Assembly: GCF_004769555.1 (NCBI RefSeq)
Contig: NZ_RQFY01000001.1
Location: 186,001-250,000, forward strand
Reading direction: 5' to 3'
From: Leptospira koniambonensis
GTDB lineage: Bacteria > Spirochaetota > Leptospiria > Leptospirales > Leptospiraceae
DNA: 64,000 bases
This document shows positions 1 to 9,390 of this stretch, piece by piece. Each line of letters begins with the position of its first letter. Position 1 is the first letter of the stretch. Position numbers and translations under genes: made by a program. Under the pieces are notes generated by a model. It had not been told where the DNA came from and ran no database searches. It worked only from the letters and a program-made list of their open reading frames with translations.

Positions 1-530
1 ATCTCAGAAAGGAAATTAAACCGAGGATTATAGCAGATTGTAAATCAGGGATTAGCGGCGCTGGCGGAAGAGTAGAAGACGGTGGATATTCCTTCAATGG
101 TGTGTACGAAAACTTCAGAGCTTATAAAATTTTAAGCCACCAACATGAACCAGAAATCCAAGAATATTGTTTTGCTGGATCAGGACTTTCCGAACCTGAA
201 ATTTTATTTGTACCTCATTTACTTCCAGTATATAGAGGAATTCTATCTACGATCTATCTGGAAGCAAATTCAGAAAATCTACCTTTCTTAGATACACTGA
301 TCGAAAATTCTAAATTAGAACCATTTATTCGGATCAGAAAAACTCCAGAAGAGATTGATCTGGCGAAAGTGCAACATACAAACTTCTTGGATATAAGCCT
401 CAGACAGAGAGGAAAAAATATCACAATCGTTTCTGCTTTGGACAATCTCATGAAGGGAGCAGCTAGCCAGGCGTTACAAAATATAAATTTAATGTTGAAC
501 GAGTCAGAAACTCTGGGTTTACTCTCTTAA
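1..530 (+). CDS. argC: N-acetyl-gamma-glutamyl-phosphate reductase, 3' part
   Basis: This is the C-terminal part of ArgC, the NADPH-dependent enzyme that makes N-acetylglutamate semialdehyde in arginine synthesis. The frame is open from base 3, so the gene begins before the window. Residues encoded at about 36-70 read [11 protein letters not shown], the family's conserved segment near the active site, and [15 protein letters not shown] follows, also typical of the family. A GTG at 102 could be mistaken for a start, but the ArgC signature lies upstream of it. The stop is at 528-530, six bases before the acyl-CoA synthetase start, so the two may be co-transcribed. An argD-type gene lies 23 kb further on, so the arginine genes are scattered. 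Confidence 0.93.
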   Translation, partial: LRKEIKPRIIADCKSGISGAGGRVEDGGYSFNGVYENFRAYKILSHQHEPEIQEYCFAGSGLSEPEILFVPHLLPVYRGILSTIYLEANSENLPFLDTLIENSKLEPFIRIRKTPEEIDLAKVQHTNFLDISLRQRGKNITIVSALDNLMKGAASQALQNINLMLNESETLGLLS

Positions 531-536
531 TTCCCT

Positions 537-2465
537 ATGGAAAAAAGAAGCATCTATCATCTAGTCAGGGACTCTTGTATTCATTACAAAGACAGGCCTT
601 TCCAATGGATCTGGGATGAAAAATTAAAATCATTCTCAGGGATCTCCTATTCTGAATGGTTTTTAAATCTGGAAAATCTCTCCGGATTTTTCAGGCAGAA
701 AAATGTAAACAAAGGTGATAAGGTAGGCTTATTCTGTGATAATAGAACAGAATGGGCATTATGCTCCTTCTCAGTAATGTGTTCGGGTGGAGCGGATGTT
801 CCAAGAGGATGTGACGCAAGTGAAGAAGAGATTTTTTATATTTTAGATCACACTGAATCCAAGATCACATTTATTGAAAAAGAACAGGTCCTAGTTAAAT
901 TAGGAAATATTCTAAACAGATTAAAACATCTAGAAACTGTAATACTCATAGAGTCGGAAGAGAATTTTGCATCTTTGGCAAAATTGAAAGCTGCTTATCC
1001 TAAAATTGAATTTATAGATCTGGAAACTGCGATCGCTCACGGAAGAGCCTGGGTCGAAAAAAAAGGAAAAAATCTTTTACATTCTATCGGTGAATCTTTA
1101 ACTGAAAACGATATTGCAACAATTATCTATACTTCCGGGACCACTGGAGTTCCTAAAGGTGTAGTTTTAAAACATAGATCCTTTACCTGGACGATTGATC
1201 AGTTACAACAATTTGTGCCTGCAAATTATTCTGATAGAGTGGTAGTTTTCCTACCTCCTTGGCATATTGCAGAAAGGATTTTAGAAACTGCACTTCTTTC
1301 CTGGGGAGCCTCACTCGCCTGCTCTAATGTTTCTCAACTTACGCGTGACTTTGAGATCATCAAACCTACAGTTCTTGTTTCTGTCCCCAGAGTTTGGGAA
1401 GCATTGTATCGTAGGATCTGGGATAAGGTTTCTAAATCTTCTCCTGCAAAACTTGCTATTTTCAAAACTGCAGTTCGGATTGCAGAAACTTACAATTCTT
1501 TGTTAGATACTGTCACTGGAAATTATTCAGAAACAGAAGAATCAAATAAAGAAGAGAAATTGACTGACACATTCGTGGCTACCCTTCTTCTTCCTGTATT
1601 CTATTCTTTAAATATTGTGGCTCAGAAAGTGCTCGCACCTGTTAGAGCTCTATTCGGTGGACAACTTAAGTTTGCATTTTGTGGTGCTGGAGCAATGCCT
1701 CCTAAGATCCAATTTTTCTTTCGTTCTATGGGAGTTCCTATTATAGAAACTTACGGAATGACTGAGACTACTGGAATGGGAGCATTAGGAAGTTTTCCGA
1801 TCCCAAAAACAGGATCTATAGGACCTGTGTTTCCTGGAGCACATATCAAATTAGTCAATGAGCAGAATGTTGTAGTTTCCAAACCTGGAGACAAAGGCAT
1901 CGCATGGCATAAGGGGCCACATGTAACTGCAGGCTATTATAAAAATGCTGAACTCACTCAAGTAAATTTTTCAGATGGATGGTTTAACTCAGGTGACTTA
2001 TTCGTTTGGACCAAAACAGGCGAATTAAAATTTGCGGGTAGAGCAAAGGATACGATCGTTCTTTCTTCCGGAGAGAATGTGGAGCCAGAACCAATCGAAG
2101 GAAAAATTTTAGAAACTGGCTGGGTGCTAACAGCGGTAGTTATAGGCCAGGATCAAAAGTTTTTAGCAGTATTGATCGTTCCGGACTTTGGCAAAATCAG
2201 AGATCATTTTTCCTCCCAAGGGATTAGTCTCTCTAATGACAATTCCACCCTGGCCAAAGACCCAAAAGTACTGAAGTTTTACAAGGATCTGATCAAGAAC
2301 ACGATCTCAGAAAAGAACGGATTTAAAAATTTCGAAAAAATCAGTGAGTTTCGCCTTTTAGACAAGGAATTCGAAAAAGGAAAAGAACTCACCGAAACCA
2401 TGAAAGTGAAAAGAAATAAGGTTGCAGAACTCTATGCCGATCTGATAAAAACGATCTTTCTTTAA
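537..2465 (+). CDS. AMP-dependent long-chain acyl-CoA synthetase
   Basis: This is an ANL-superfamily enzyme that activates a fatty acid to acyl-AMP and then acyl-CoA. The nucleotide-binding loop YTSGTTGVPKG lies at about residues 197-207. YGMTETTG (about residue 406) is the adenine-binding A5-type motif. GDLFVWTKTGELKFAGRAKD carries the motif 7/8 hinge region, and MKVKRNKV near the end probably holds the catalytic lysine. At 642 residues the length matches bacterial FadD/AAE15-like long-chain ligases. No signal peptide or membrane segment is obvious. The ATG lies six bases after argC and the stop is four bases before the next gene, so the three are tightly packed. The chain-length preference cannot be read from the sequence. 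Confidence 0.92.
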   Translation: MEKRSIYHLVRDSCIHYKDRPFQWIWDEKLKSFSGISYSEWFLNLENLSGFFRQKNVNKGDKVGLFCDNRTEWALCSFSVMCSGGADVPRGCDASEEEIFYILDHTESKITFIEKEQVLVKLGNILNRLKHLETVILIESEENFASLAKLKAAYPKIEFIDLETAIAHGRAWVEKKGKNLLHSIGESLTENDIATIIYTSGTTGVPKGVVLKHRSFTWTIDQLQQFVPANYSDRVVVFLPPWHIAERILETALLSWGASLACSNVSQLTRDFEIIKPTVLVSVPRVWEALYRRIWDKVSKSSPAKLAIFKTAVRIAETYNSLLDTVTGNYSETEESNKEEKLTDTFVATLLLPVFYSLNIVAQKVLAPVRALFGGQLKFAFCGAGAMPPKIQFFFRSMGVPIIETYGMTETTGMGALGSFPIPKTGSIGPVFPGAHIKLVNEQNVVVSKPGDKGIAWHKGPHVTAGYYKNAELTQVNFSDGWFNSGDLFVWTKTGELKFAGRAKDTIVLSSGENVEPEPIEGKILETGWVLTAVVIGQDQKFLAVLIVPDFGKIRDHFSSQGISLSNDNSTLAKDPKVLKFYKDLIKNTISEKNGFKNFEKISEFRLLDKEFEKGKELTETMKVKRNKVAELYADLIKTIFL

Positions 2466-2469
2466 TCAG

Positions 2470-3099
2470 ATGAGCGACCTTAAAATCCAGGATATCCTTT
2501 TCTGCTCGGCTTTCGCGGGAGAAATCGACAAACTCAAATCGAATCCGAGTATCCATACCTTCGAAGCAGGTATTGGAGAATTGGAAGCCGCAATCAATCT
2601 CCAAAAATATCTATCAGATCCTTCTAACTGGAAACCCAAAGCGATTCTGGGGATAGGCTCCGCAGGCGTTTATAACTGGATACCTCGAAAAGATTGGGAA
2701 GGTAAATTCGGAATTTCAAAAGTATTCGCAAATTACCAAATCGCATTTTTAGACAAAAAGATCAGACTTCCAGAAAGTATGACTTTTAAGTTAGAATTCC
2801 CAGATTTACAATTTCCATTCGAAGGGAACGATTTTGTAGAATCCGCAACTAATGGAACTGGCTCAGTCACCCTTGAAGATTTAAGCCCACGCGCATTAGA
2901 AAGGATTAAGGGAGAAGGTTTGGCTTTCGAAAATATGGAAGCCTTCGGTCTCGCAAAAGTATGCCATCTATTTAATATTCCTTTCGGGACAATATTCGCT
3001 CTTACGAACAAAGTAGGACCAAAAGGAAGTGAAGAATGGAAACTTTCCTGGAGAAAACATTCAGATAGACTCCAGGAAAAGATCCTAAGTTATCTCTGA
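2470..3099 (+). CDS. Nucleoside phosphorylase-like hydrolase (possible futalosine hydrolase)
   Basis: This 209-residue protein looks like the PNP/UDP-phosphorylase and MTA/SAH nucleosidase superfamily. It has an N-terminal beta strand ILFCSAFAGEIDKL, a glycine-rich strand ILGIGSAGVYNW, and FENMEAFGLAKVC, where the Met-Glu pair matches the ribose-binding residues of MTAN-type enzymes. A final Asn after an Ala-Leu-Thr strand (ALTNKVGPKG) takes the place of the usual catalytic Asp. Futalosine hydrolase (MqnB) of the alternative menaquinone pathway belongs to this family and is one candidate, but no other mqn gene is nearby. It starts four bases after the acyl-CoA synthetase stop, and its own stop abuts the convergent patatin gene exactly. 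Confidence 0.7.
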   Translation: MSDLKIQDILFCSAFAGEIDKLKSNPSIHTFEAGIGELEAAINLQKYLSDPSNWKPKAILGIGSAGVYNWIPRKDWEGKFGISKVFANYQIAFLDKKIRLPESMTFKLEFPDLQFPFEGNDFVESATNGTGSVTLEDLSPRALERIKGEGLAFENMEAFGLAKVCHLFNIPFGTIFALTNKVGPKGSEEWKLSWRKHSDRLQEKILSYL

Positions 3100-4854
3100 C
3101 TATTTTTCCGCGGGGAAGAATAATTTACGGATATCACCGATTGCGGCTTCCGTTTCTAATTCTCCCTTCTTAATGATTTCTTTGTATTTTCCGAAATCAG
3201 TAAATGCGAATTCTTCAATATGCAAATTGATAAAAAGATCCATTTTTTCTTTTCTCAGTTTTGTGATCTCTCTTCCCTCTAATGTGATCGCTCTTGCCAT
3301 GATCTTCAGAATTGGAGGATAAGTAATATCTTCCCAAAGATTTTTGAAAAATGATTTCCCAGTTACCTTTCTATCTTCTAAAAGCCTGACGATCCCCTCA
3401 TCTCTCAAAGGGGAAACGTTTACGGATAAGATCACATCCGCACCTTTTCTTCTGATCAAGTTTTCTGGAACATTATTGATCACTCCCCCATCTATCAAAA
3501 GATGATCACCTTTGAAAACAGGAGGAAACATACCAGGTAAACTCATTGCTGCAGCAAGTGCTTCCCAGACAGGTCCTTGGTCCATTACATATTCTTGTCC
3601 GCTGTGAAGATCCACTGCAGAAGTTGCGAATGGGATTTTTAGATCTTCTATTAATTGGGTCCCAAATGCATCTTTTAACATTCGAAGCATTCTTTTTCCT
3701 TTAAAGAATGAGATGAGCGGAATAGTAGGATCGAATGGTTTTTCTATTCCTCCAAAAAACTTACCGATCATTTTGAAGATGGAATCAGTGCTTTCTCCTC
3801 TTGCATATAAAGCTCCGATCACTGCACCGAAGGAAGAACCGCTTACAAAATCAAAACGGATCCCTTCCCTTTCTAAAACTTTTAAAAGGCCTACATGGGC
3901 AAGTGCTCTTGCTCCTCCTCCACCAAGTGCAAGTCCTCTGGTTCTTGAAACCAAATATCTGGCGAATGTTTCTCCCTTATAAAATATCTTTTGGTTCGCG
4001 GATTCTTCATGTTTTCTTAATCCGTTTTCAGAAACAATAATGCGGGAAGTCCTTCCTGAAAAATTTCGTATCCTTGGTTCCCAATAGCCTAAGATCTCAT
4101 TTTTCTGTTTTAAATTTCTTTCCGGTTTTTCTTCCCAGAAAACGATCTGATCACATTGTTGTACAAGTTTATCCAGCTCAGGTTGGATTTCTGGATTTTT
4201 AAAATAGAGATGTAGTATAGAAGACTTCTTTCTCAATTGAGCGATTGTTCTGATCATCTCAGAAACTGATTTTCCTTTGAATGTATCCATTCTTAAGAGA
4301 GAAACATGGCCTTCGTGGGACTTCCTACCGTTATCTACGATGGACTCTAGATGGACTTTAAAATCCTCTACTTCTTCAATAGGTATATGGCATACAAGCC
4401 TTCTTGGAGAATGTATTTGGCTAGAAGAATCTTCCATCACCTCTCTCATTCTCATTCCCATCAGTCTCATTAGGTTTTGAGAAAGAACCCTTTCTTTGGC
4501 GGCTAGTTTGAGGAAATATTCTCCATCTAAAACATATAATAATGTATCCAGAATTGCAGTTGCAGAACCAGTGTGAGCTGTTCTTGTAAGAACGCTATTT
4601 TCAGCGAATACGTCACCTTCTCCCAAATAACGAACTGTTTTGCCAGCCTCTCCCAAGGTCATCATTACTTCTCCATGTCGGATTATGTAAAGTTCCTTGG
4701 AGATCTCCCCCTTATAATAAATGACTGTATGATTGTGAACGTTCCGCTCTTCTATATGGCCATAGAGTAAGACTAGTAATTTTCTCGGGAGACCCTTGAA
4801 CAAGGGGATGGACGCTAAAAATTGCAACGCTTCCGGAGGTACTATTTTTTTCAT
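3100..4854 (-). CDS. Cyclic-nucleotide-binding domain + patatin-like phospholipase
   Basis: This is a two-domain protein of 584 residues. Residues about 10-135 form a cNMP-binding (Crp-type) beta-roll, with YYKGEISKELYIIRHGEV and YLGEGDVFAENSVL. Residues about 305-500 form a patatin-type serine lipase with the oxyanion loop LGGGGARALAHVG (about 308), the nucleophile elbow GSSFGA (about 338) and the catalytic Asp in IDGGVINNVP (about 453). The layout resembles eukaryotic neuropathy target esterase and bacterial NTE-like proteins that hydrolyse phospholipids or lysophospholipids. No signal peptide or clear membrane helix is present, so it is probably cytosolic or peripheral. Whether the roll binds cAMP cannot be told. 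The start is ATG, diverging from the DUF4254 gene across 128 bases. Confidence 0.93.
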   Translation of the reverse strand: MKKIVPPEALQFLASIPLFKGLPRKLLVLLYGHIEERNVHNHTVIYYKGEISKELYIIRHGEVMMTLGEAGKTVRYLGEGDVFAENSVLTRTAHTGSATAILDTLLYVLDGEYFLKLAAKERVLSQNLMRLMGMRMREVMEDSSSQIHSPRRLVCHIPIEEVEDFKVHLESIVDNGRKSHEGHVSLLRMDTFKGKSVSEMIRTIAQLRKKSSILHLYFKNPEIQPELDKLVQQCDQIVFWEEKPERNLKQKNEILGYWEPRIRNFSGRTSRIIVSENGLRKHEESANQKIFYKGETFARYLVSRTRGLALGGGGARALAHVGLLKVLEREGIRFDFVSGSSFGAVIGALYARGESTDSIFKMIGKFFGGIEKPFDPTIPLISFFKGKRMLRMLKDAFGTQLIEDLKIPFATSAVDLHSGQEYVMDQGPVWEALAAAMSLPGMFPPVFKGDHLLIDGGVINNVPENLIRRKGADVILSVNVSPLRDEGIVRLLEDRKVTGKSFFKNLWEDITYPPILKIMARAITLEGREITKLRKEKMDLFINLHIEEFAFTDFGKYKEIIKKGELETEAAIGDIRKLFFPAEK

Positions 4855-4982
4855 GCGGGCAAAATCCTAATCGGGGAAATTTATTTTGTAAAGCGGAACT
4901 AGATCTTACTCTGGTATTAGCCGACGGACCGACAAACGGAAATCCTCTTGATTTTTGGTCTATCGCGTAAATTCTAGCTCCG

Positions 4983-5585
4983 ATGAAGTTAGAATCGGCC
5001 AAAGTGGTTGAGATATTCAAAAATTCTGTCACGGACTGGCATAAAGAGGAAGCTCTTTCCCCGAATCCATTCCCCGGGTCCTCCCTTGAATTCCTATTTT
5101 ACCAAAAAAACCAGATAGATACTATCCAATGGCATGTGGAAGACGAGATCAGAAGGCCTGACCTCCCTGATAAGGAACTTGTCCAGTTTAAAAGAAAAAT
5201 AGACGCTTTGAACCAGGAAAGGACAGACCTTGTTGAGCAGATTGACGACCAGGTCTCTGCGATGTACAAGTCTGTGGAAAGAAAGCCAAACGCCAGAATG
5301 AACTCTGAAACCCCTGCTTGGCTGATTGACAGGATGAGCATCCTGGAACTCAAAATTTATCATATGAAAGAGCAAACGGAAAGAAAGGACGTGAGCCCGG
5401 AACATATCCAAACCTGCCAAAACAAACTGAATGTTTTGCTTGAGCAGAGGACAGATCTTTCTAAATGTCTAGATGAACTTCTGGACGATTTATCTAAAGG
5501 AGATAAATTCTATAAGGTGTATAGGCAGATGAAAATGTATAACGACAAAAATCTGAACCCATCCTTATATACAAAACAAGCATGA
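4983..5585 (+). CDS. DUF4254 family protein
   Basis: This 200-residue, mostly alpha-helical soluble protein has the hallmarks of DUF4254: an N-terminal TDWHKEEAL segment, FLFYQKNQIDTIQWHVEDE, and long charged helices that repeat the pattern (hydrophobic)NQERTDLVEQID near residue 80 and LLEQRTDLSKCLDELLDDL near residue 160. There is no signal peptide or membrane segment. The biochemical function of the family is not known to me. The family is often seen beside glycosyltransferase genes, as here: its TGA overlaps the ATG of the GT9 gene by four bases, so translation is probably coupled and a role in envelope polysaccharide assembly is likely, though inferred only from context. Confidence 0.85.
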   Translation: MKLESAKVVEIFKNSVTDWHKEEALSPNPFPGSSLEFLFYQKNQIDTIQWHVEDEIRRPDLPDKELVQFKRKIDALNQERTDLVEQIDDQVSAMYKSVERKPNARMNSETPAWLIDRMSILELKIYHMKEQTERKDVSPEHIQTCQNKLNVLLEQRTDLSKCLDELLDDLSKGDKFYKVYRQMKMYNDKNLNPSLYTKQA

Positions 5586-6640
5586 ATCTTTTGGTGCTAA
5601 GATTCTCAGCGATGGGAGATGTCGCCTTGATGGCTCCGGCATTGATCGCCGTAGCCGCCAAGTATCCGAATATACAACTCACTGTTGTTACAAGAGGGAA
5701 CTATGCTCCCTTCTTTTATAATATCCCGAACGTTCATGTAATCGGGATCAATCTTAAAAAGTACAAAGGGCTCTCTGGCTTATATCGTTTATTCAAGGAA
5801 TTGAATAAACTAGGTCCTTACGAAAAGATCGTAGACCTGCACTCTAGCGTTAGATCTCGCTTTATCAGTTTTTTCTTTTGGATCAGAGGGATTTCGGCCT
5901 TTCGGATCATCAAAGGAAGAAGAGAAAAAATGCGCCAGATACGTAAGACCAGAAAGGTTTTGCGCAAACTTCCTCATACTGTAGATCGATATCTTAAAGT
6001 TTTTGAAAAAGCAGGATTTCCTGCAACAGTTCGCAAAGGTCCTTGGATCAATGTGGATCCTGACTCCAAAATTTATGCAAAAGACTTCCTCCTCGCTAGA
6101 AAAATAGATAAAAAAGAAGGACTCTGGGTAGGTTATGCACCTTTTGCTGGCCATAAGCTGAAAGAATGGCCTTTAGAAAAAAGCCTAGAATTACTCAAAC
6201 TACTCAAAGAAGAATTTCCTAATATTAGAATTTTCTTATTTGGTTCCTCCCAAGAAGCAGTTCAAATGGAAGAATGGAGAAATGGGGACCAATCCATGAC
6301 AATCGTTTCCGGTGGTAAACTTGGAATACGAGGTGAATTGGGTATCATGGAAAGAATGGATGTGATCATCGGAATGGATTCTTCCAATATCCATATCGCA
6401 GCACTTCTTAAACGCCCTGTCATAGCACTATTCGGGACCACTCACCCACTTTCTGGATTCGCACCTTTCGGTCAGGAAGATACTGGAGTTTTACAAATAG
6501 ACGATCTACCTTGTAGGCCATGTAGTATTTACGGAAATACCACATGTTATCGAAAAGACTTTGCCTGTATGGAAAGAATTACTCCGGAAGACGTAATCAA
6601 ACGGATCAACGTCATCAAGAATATTAATACACTTTTCTGA
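5582..6640 (+). CDS. Glycosyltransferase family 9 (heptosyltransferase-like)
   Basis: This 352-residue GT-B enzyme belongs to family 9, which adds heptose or related sugars to lipopolysaccharide core on the cytoplasmic side of the inner membrane. The N-terminus NLLVLRFSAMGDVALMAPAL is the classical start of the family, with a Gly-Asp pair after the first strand. The donor-binding half has WVGYAPFAGHKLKEWP, GMDSSNIHIAALLKRPVIAL and FGTTHPLSGFAPFG. The C-terminal CRPCSIYGNTTC segment is cysteine-rich, like other GT9 proteins. It overlaps the DUF4254 gene by four bases and abuts the convergent GT4 gene with no gap (TGA followed directly by TCA). The sugar substrate cannot be told. Confidence 0.92.
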   Translation: MNLLVLRFSAMGDVALMAPALIAVAAKYPNIQLTVVTRGNYAPFFYNIPNVHVIGINLKKYKGLSGLYRLFKELNKLGPYEKIVDLHSSVRSRFISFFFWIRGISAFRIIKGRREKMRQIRKTRKVLRKLPHTVDRYLKVFEKAGFPATVRKGPWINVDPDSKIYAKDFLLARKIDKKEGLWVGYAPFAGHKLKEWPLEKSLELLKLLKEEFPNIRIFLFGSSQEAVQMEEWRNGDQSMTIVSGGKLGIRGELGIMERMDVIIGMDSSNIHIAALLKRPVIALFGTTHPLSGFAPFGQEDTGVLQIDDLPCRPCSIYGNTTCYRKDFACMERITPEDVIKRINVIKNINTLF

Positions 6641-7936
6641 TCAGCCTAAGATCCCGAAAGGATCCAATGAAAAGATCGTATTTAATATAGATCTTTTCTT
6701 CTTCTTATTCTTTTGATCCGCAACAGATTTATATACTTCTTCCATTCTATCCACACAAGCTTTCATCTCGTGGTTTTGGGAAATTTTTAAGGATTCCTTG
6801 GAGAACTCAGCATACATTGTTGGATCTTCTAGAATCCGAACTGTTTTCTCTGCAATATCTTTTACATCAAATGGTTTTGCGATAAATCCATTCACACCAT
6901 CATGAACGAGTTCCGGGATCGCAAATGAATCCACACCTACCGCAGGAAGTCCACAAGCCACAGATTCTAAAATTACAAGTCCCTGTGTTTCCATAGTAGA
7001 AGCAGTCAAGAATAGATCGTAATTCGGATAATGGTTCGGAAGTTCGGCCCTATCTATAAAACCTGTAAAAGTTATCGCTTGGTCTATTCCAAGTTTCTGG
7101 GCCTGAACCTTAAGAGAAGCCAAAGCAGGTCCATCTCCGATAATTGTCAAAGTTGCTGATGGGACCTTTTCAACGATCAATTTGAAAGAATTAATGATCA
7201 CATCACAATTTTTCTCGTAGGAGATCCTGCCAACATGCAAAAGTTTAGGACTTTCAGAAAGAGTTTTAGGACTTCCTTTAAACTGGGAAAGATCCAGACC
7301 ATTGGAGATAACAGCTACAGGTTTTTTTAATCCAAACTCTTCTAATTGCTTTTTGATCAAATGAGAAGGAGAAATGATCAGATCGCAACGATCGTATAAA
7401 TTATTCGTAATTTTCAAAATGATCTTTTTGCGAATATTGAACTTGTCTAATTTTTCAAACTTAACTAGATCTTTAGTTTTGATCTTCTTATTCAACTTTC
7501 CAATTCTCATAAAAAGTTTGTCTAGTTTAAGAAGTCGGTAAAAGGAAAGATACATGTCCTGTTCAGACATCAAAGTATGATAAGTTCCGATACTTGGGAT
7601 CCCGTATTTTTCAGTTGCGTTGATCCCATAGACTCCCATAAGCCCAGGAGTATGAATATGTACTAGATCAGGTTGGAATTCCTTGATTGCTTTTTTAATT
7701 TTAGAAGGAGAAGGCAAAACCACCTTAATATCAGGGTAGCTTGGTAGATATCCGCTTCTAAATCTTTCTAAACGAATATGATCTCCCATTCGATCAAAGT
7801 CACCTTCTCCATAACGTGGACAACAAATCAAAAATTCATGTCCTCTTTCGGCGAGGGCTTCCGCAAAATTTCTCATTGAAATAGCGACCCCGTCTATTTT
7901 GGGTAAAAAGGTGTCCGAAAAATAAAGAATCTTCAT
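6641..7936 (-). CDS. Glycosyltransferase family 4
   Basis: This retaining GT-B glycosyltransferase of 431 residues opens with [20 protein letters not shown], the acceptor-side loop common to GT4 enzymes that act on lipids (PimB-like, alpha-mannosyl/glucosyl-diacylglycerol synthases). [12 protein letters not shown] and [12 protein letters not shown] follow. The donor-binding half has [20 protein letters not shown], the EX7E region [20 protein letters not shown], and ENDxxxx-like C-terminal helices. The extreme C-terminus, [12 protein letters not shown], is basic and hydrophobic and could anchor it to the membrane. It converges on the GT9 gene and diverges from the O-antigen ligase gene across 98 bases. 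A role in glycolipid or surface polysaccharide synthesis is inferred. Confidence 0.9.
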   Translation of the reverse strand: MKILYFSDTFLPKIDGVAISMRNFAEALAERGHEFLICCPRYGEGDFDRMGDHIRLERFRSGYLPSYPDIKVVLPSPSKIKKAIKEFQPDLVHIHTPGLMGVYGINATEKYGIPSIGTYHTLMSEQDMYLSFYRLLKLDKLFMRIGKLNKKIKTKDLVKFEKLDKFNIRKKIILKITNNLYDRCDLIISPSHLIKKQLEEFGLKKPVAVISNGLDLSQFKGSPKTLSESPKLLHVGRISYEKNCDVIINSFKLIVEKVPSATLTIIGDGPALASLKVQAQKLGIDQAITFTGFIDRAELPNHYPNYDLFLTASTMETQGLVILESVACGLPAVGVDSFAIPELVHDGVNGFIAKPFDVKDIAEKTVRILEDPTMYAEFSKESLKISQNHEMKACVDRMEEVYKSVADQKNKKKKRSILNTIFSLDPFGILG

Positions 7937-8034
7937 CTAGGTTCCTAATGCGGAACCAATCTCCTCCATAATATAGATTTTGCCACTCCATTACAGAAAT
8001 CTATGCGAAAAATAATCGAATTTACAAAGAATAG

Positions 8035-9390
8035 ATGAGTGAGATTATTTCCAGAAACCAGATGAAAGAGTTTTTAAAAAAGGCATATCTATTCTGTTTA
8101 CTCGCAACCCTTCCTTCCATAGGAATTTCGGTCAGTCTCAGCCAGGGATTTCTGGTGCTTTCCTTTTTTTTCGGACTTGCGGAGCAACTGAAATCAGGAA
8201 ATTGGAAGGAGATCCTACCAAATCATCCAGTTTCTAAAATTTCACTTTCCCTTTTTCTCTGGTACGGGATCGTATTTCTAATCCACCTTGTTTCGGATAA
8301 TTCTCCCGGGTATGCAAAGGTTGCCTGGAACGGAGAACTCAAAGACTTCTTCCTATTTTTTGGATTTCTGTCTGTAGGATTTACTACAAAGGAGGATTTG
8401 CCAAAGGTATACAGAGCACTCTTTTGGCTTTTTTTACTCCTTGTATTCACAGGAGTCGCAGGCGGTTTTACTCCAGTCAGACTTTCGAGGCTTATAAGCG
8501 ATCTATACAAGACTTCCAGCAGTTATAGATTCACTCATCCATTAGGCTCGCTTTCTTCCATTCCTCTTTATATCTCCATAGGTTTGATGAATACTCATTT
8601 AACCTTTGGAGGTTTATTACAATTTTTCTCTGCTTTTGCAGTCTTCGGATTTCTAAGAACTCTAATCCAAGGAGATAAGAAAAAAATCCTGATCGCAGGA
8701 CTTCTTCTCTTTTTATATTGCCTAGTGTTCTTATTGAATCAGGCAAGATCCAGTATGATCGGTGCTGGAGTAAGTATCTTCTTTGCAAGTGCGCATTTAT
8801 TTTTTATCAGAAAAGAATTTTCAAAATCCTTTTTGATTAAGGGTGCTTCCCTCTTTTTAGGACTTTTATTTTTGATAGGACTTGTTCTGGCTTTCAGTCC
8901 TGCTGGAAAGAAGGTTATAGGTCCACTTTTCGGAAAAGAAAAACATACTGATTCCGGAAGAACATTCATATGGGATTCCAGTTTTCCACTCATCCAAGAA
9001 CATCCAATCATAGGAGTTGGTCCCGGAAATTATAATAAAGAGATAGAAAAGGTAAGAATTTCTCATTCAGAAGAATATTCTGAACTCTCCTATTTTTATG
9101 AAGTCACACAAAGAGGACATGCTCATAACGACTATTTCCATCTGGCTTCCGTATTTGGGATCCCAGCTGCTTTGATCTATTTAGGTTTAGGCGCAATTCT
9201 AATAGCTTTCCTTTTTCAATCTAAACAAGATTTTCAGGTGCTAATATTCTTTTATGGGTTGATCGGATTTTTTGTTTCGGGTTTATTCCAATGCTATTTC
9301 CAAGATGACGAAGTGGTTATCCTATTCTGGATCTTACTAGGACTTTTCGTAAAAGGAGAAGTTCTAATCTCAAAGAGAGATAACGCATAA
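8035..9390 (+). CDS. O-antigen ligase/polymerase-like membrane protein
   Basis: This 451-residue polytopic membrane protein has about 10-12 hydrophobic segments and the Wzy_C/WaaL signature. The large periplasmic loop contains GRTFIWDSSFPLIQEHPIIG, GVGPGNY and then RGHAHNDYFHLASVFGIPA, where the His of the HAHND block is characteristic of O-antigen ligases and polymerases. Such enzymes transfer or polymerise lipid-linked O-antigen units in the periplasm. Ligase and polymerase cannot be separated by sequence alone. The start is ATG at 8035, preceded only by a weak ribosome site. The last 21 bases overlap the end of the convergent phospholipase D-like gene. It groups with the DUF4254, GT9 and GT4 genes as an envelope polysaccharide region. 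Confidence 0.87.
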   Translation: MSEIISRNQMKEFLKKAYLFCLLATLPSIGISVSLSQGFLVLSFFFGLAEQLKSGNWKEILPNHPVSKISLSLFLWYGIVFLIHLVSDNSPGYAKVAWNGELKDFFLFFGFLSVGFTTKEDLPKVYRALFWLFLLLVFTGVAGGFTPVRLSRLISDLYKTSSSYRFTHPLGSLSSIPLYISIGLMNTHLTFGGLLQFFSAFAVFGFLRTLIQGDKKKILIAGLLLFLYCLVFLLNQARSSMIGAGVSIFFASAHLFFIRKEFSKSFLIKGASLFLGLLFLIGLVLAFSPAGKKVIGPLFGKEKHTDSGRTFIWDSSFPLIQEHPIIGVGPGNYNKEIEKVRISHSEEYSELSYFYEVTQRGHAHNDYFHLASVFGIPAALIYLGLGAILIAFLFQSKQDFQVLIFFYGLIGFFVSGLFQCYFQDDEVVILFWILLGLFVKGEVLISKRDNA

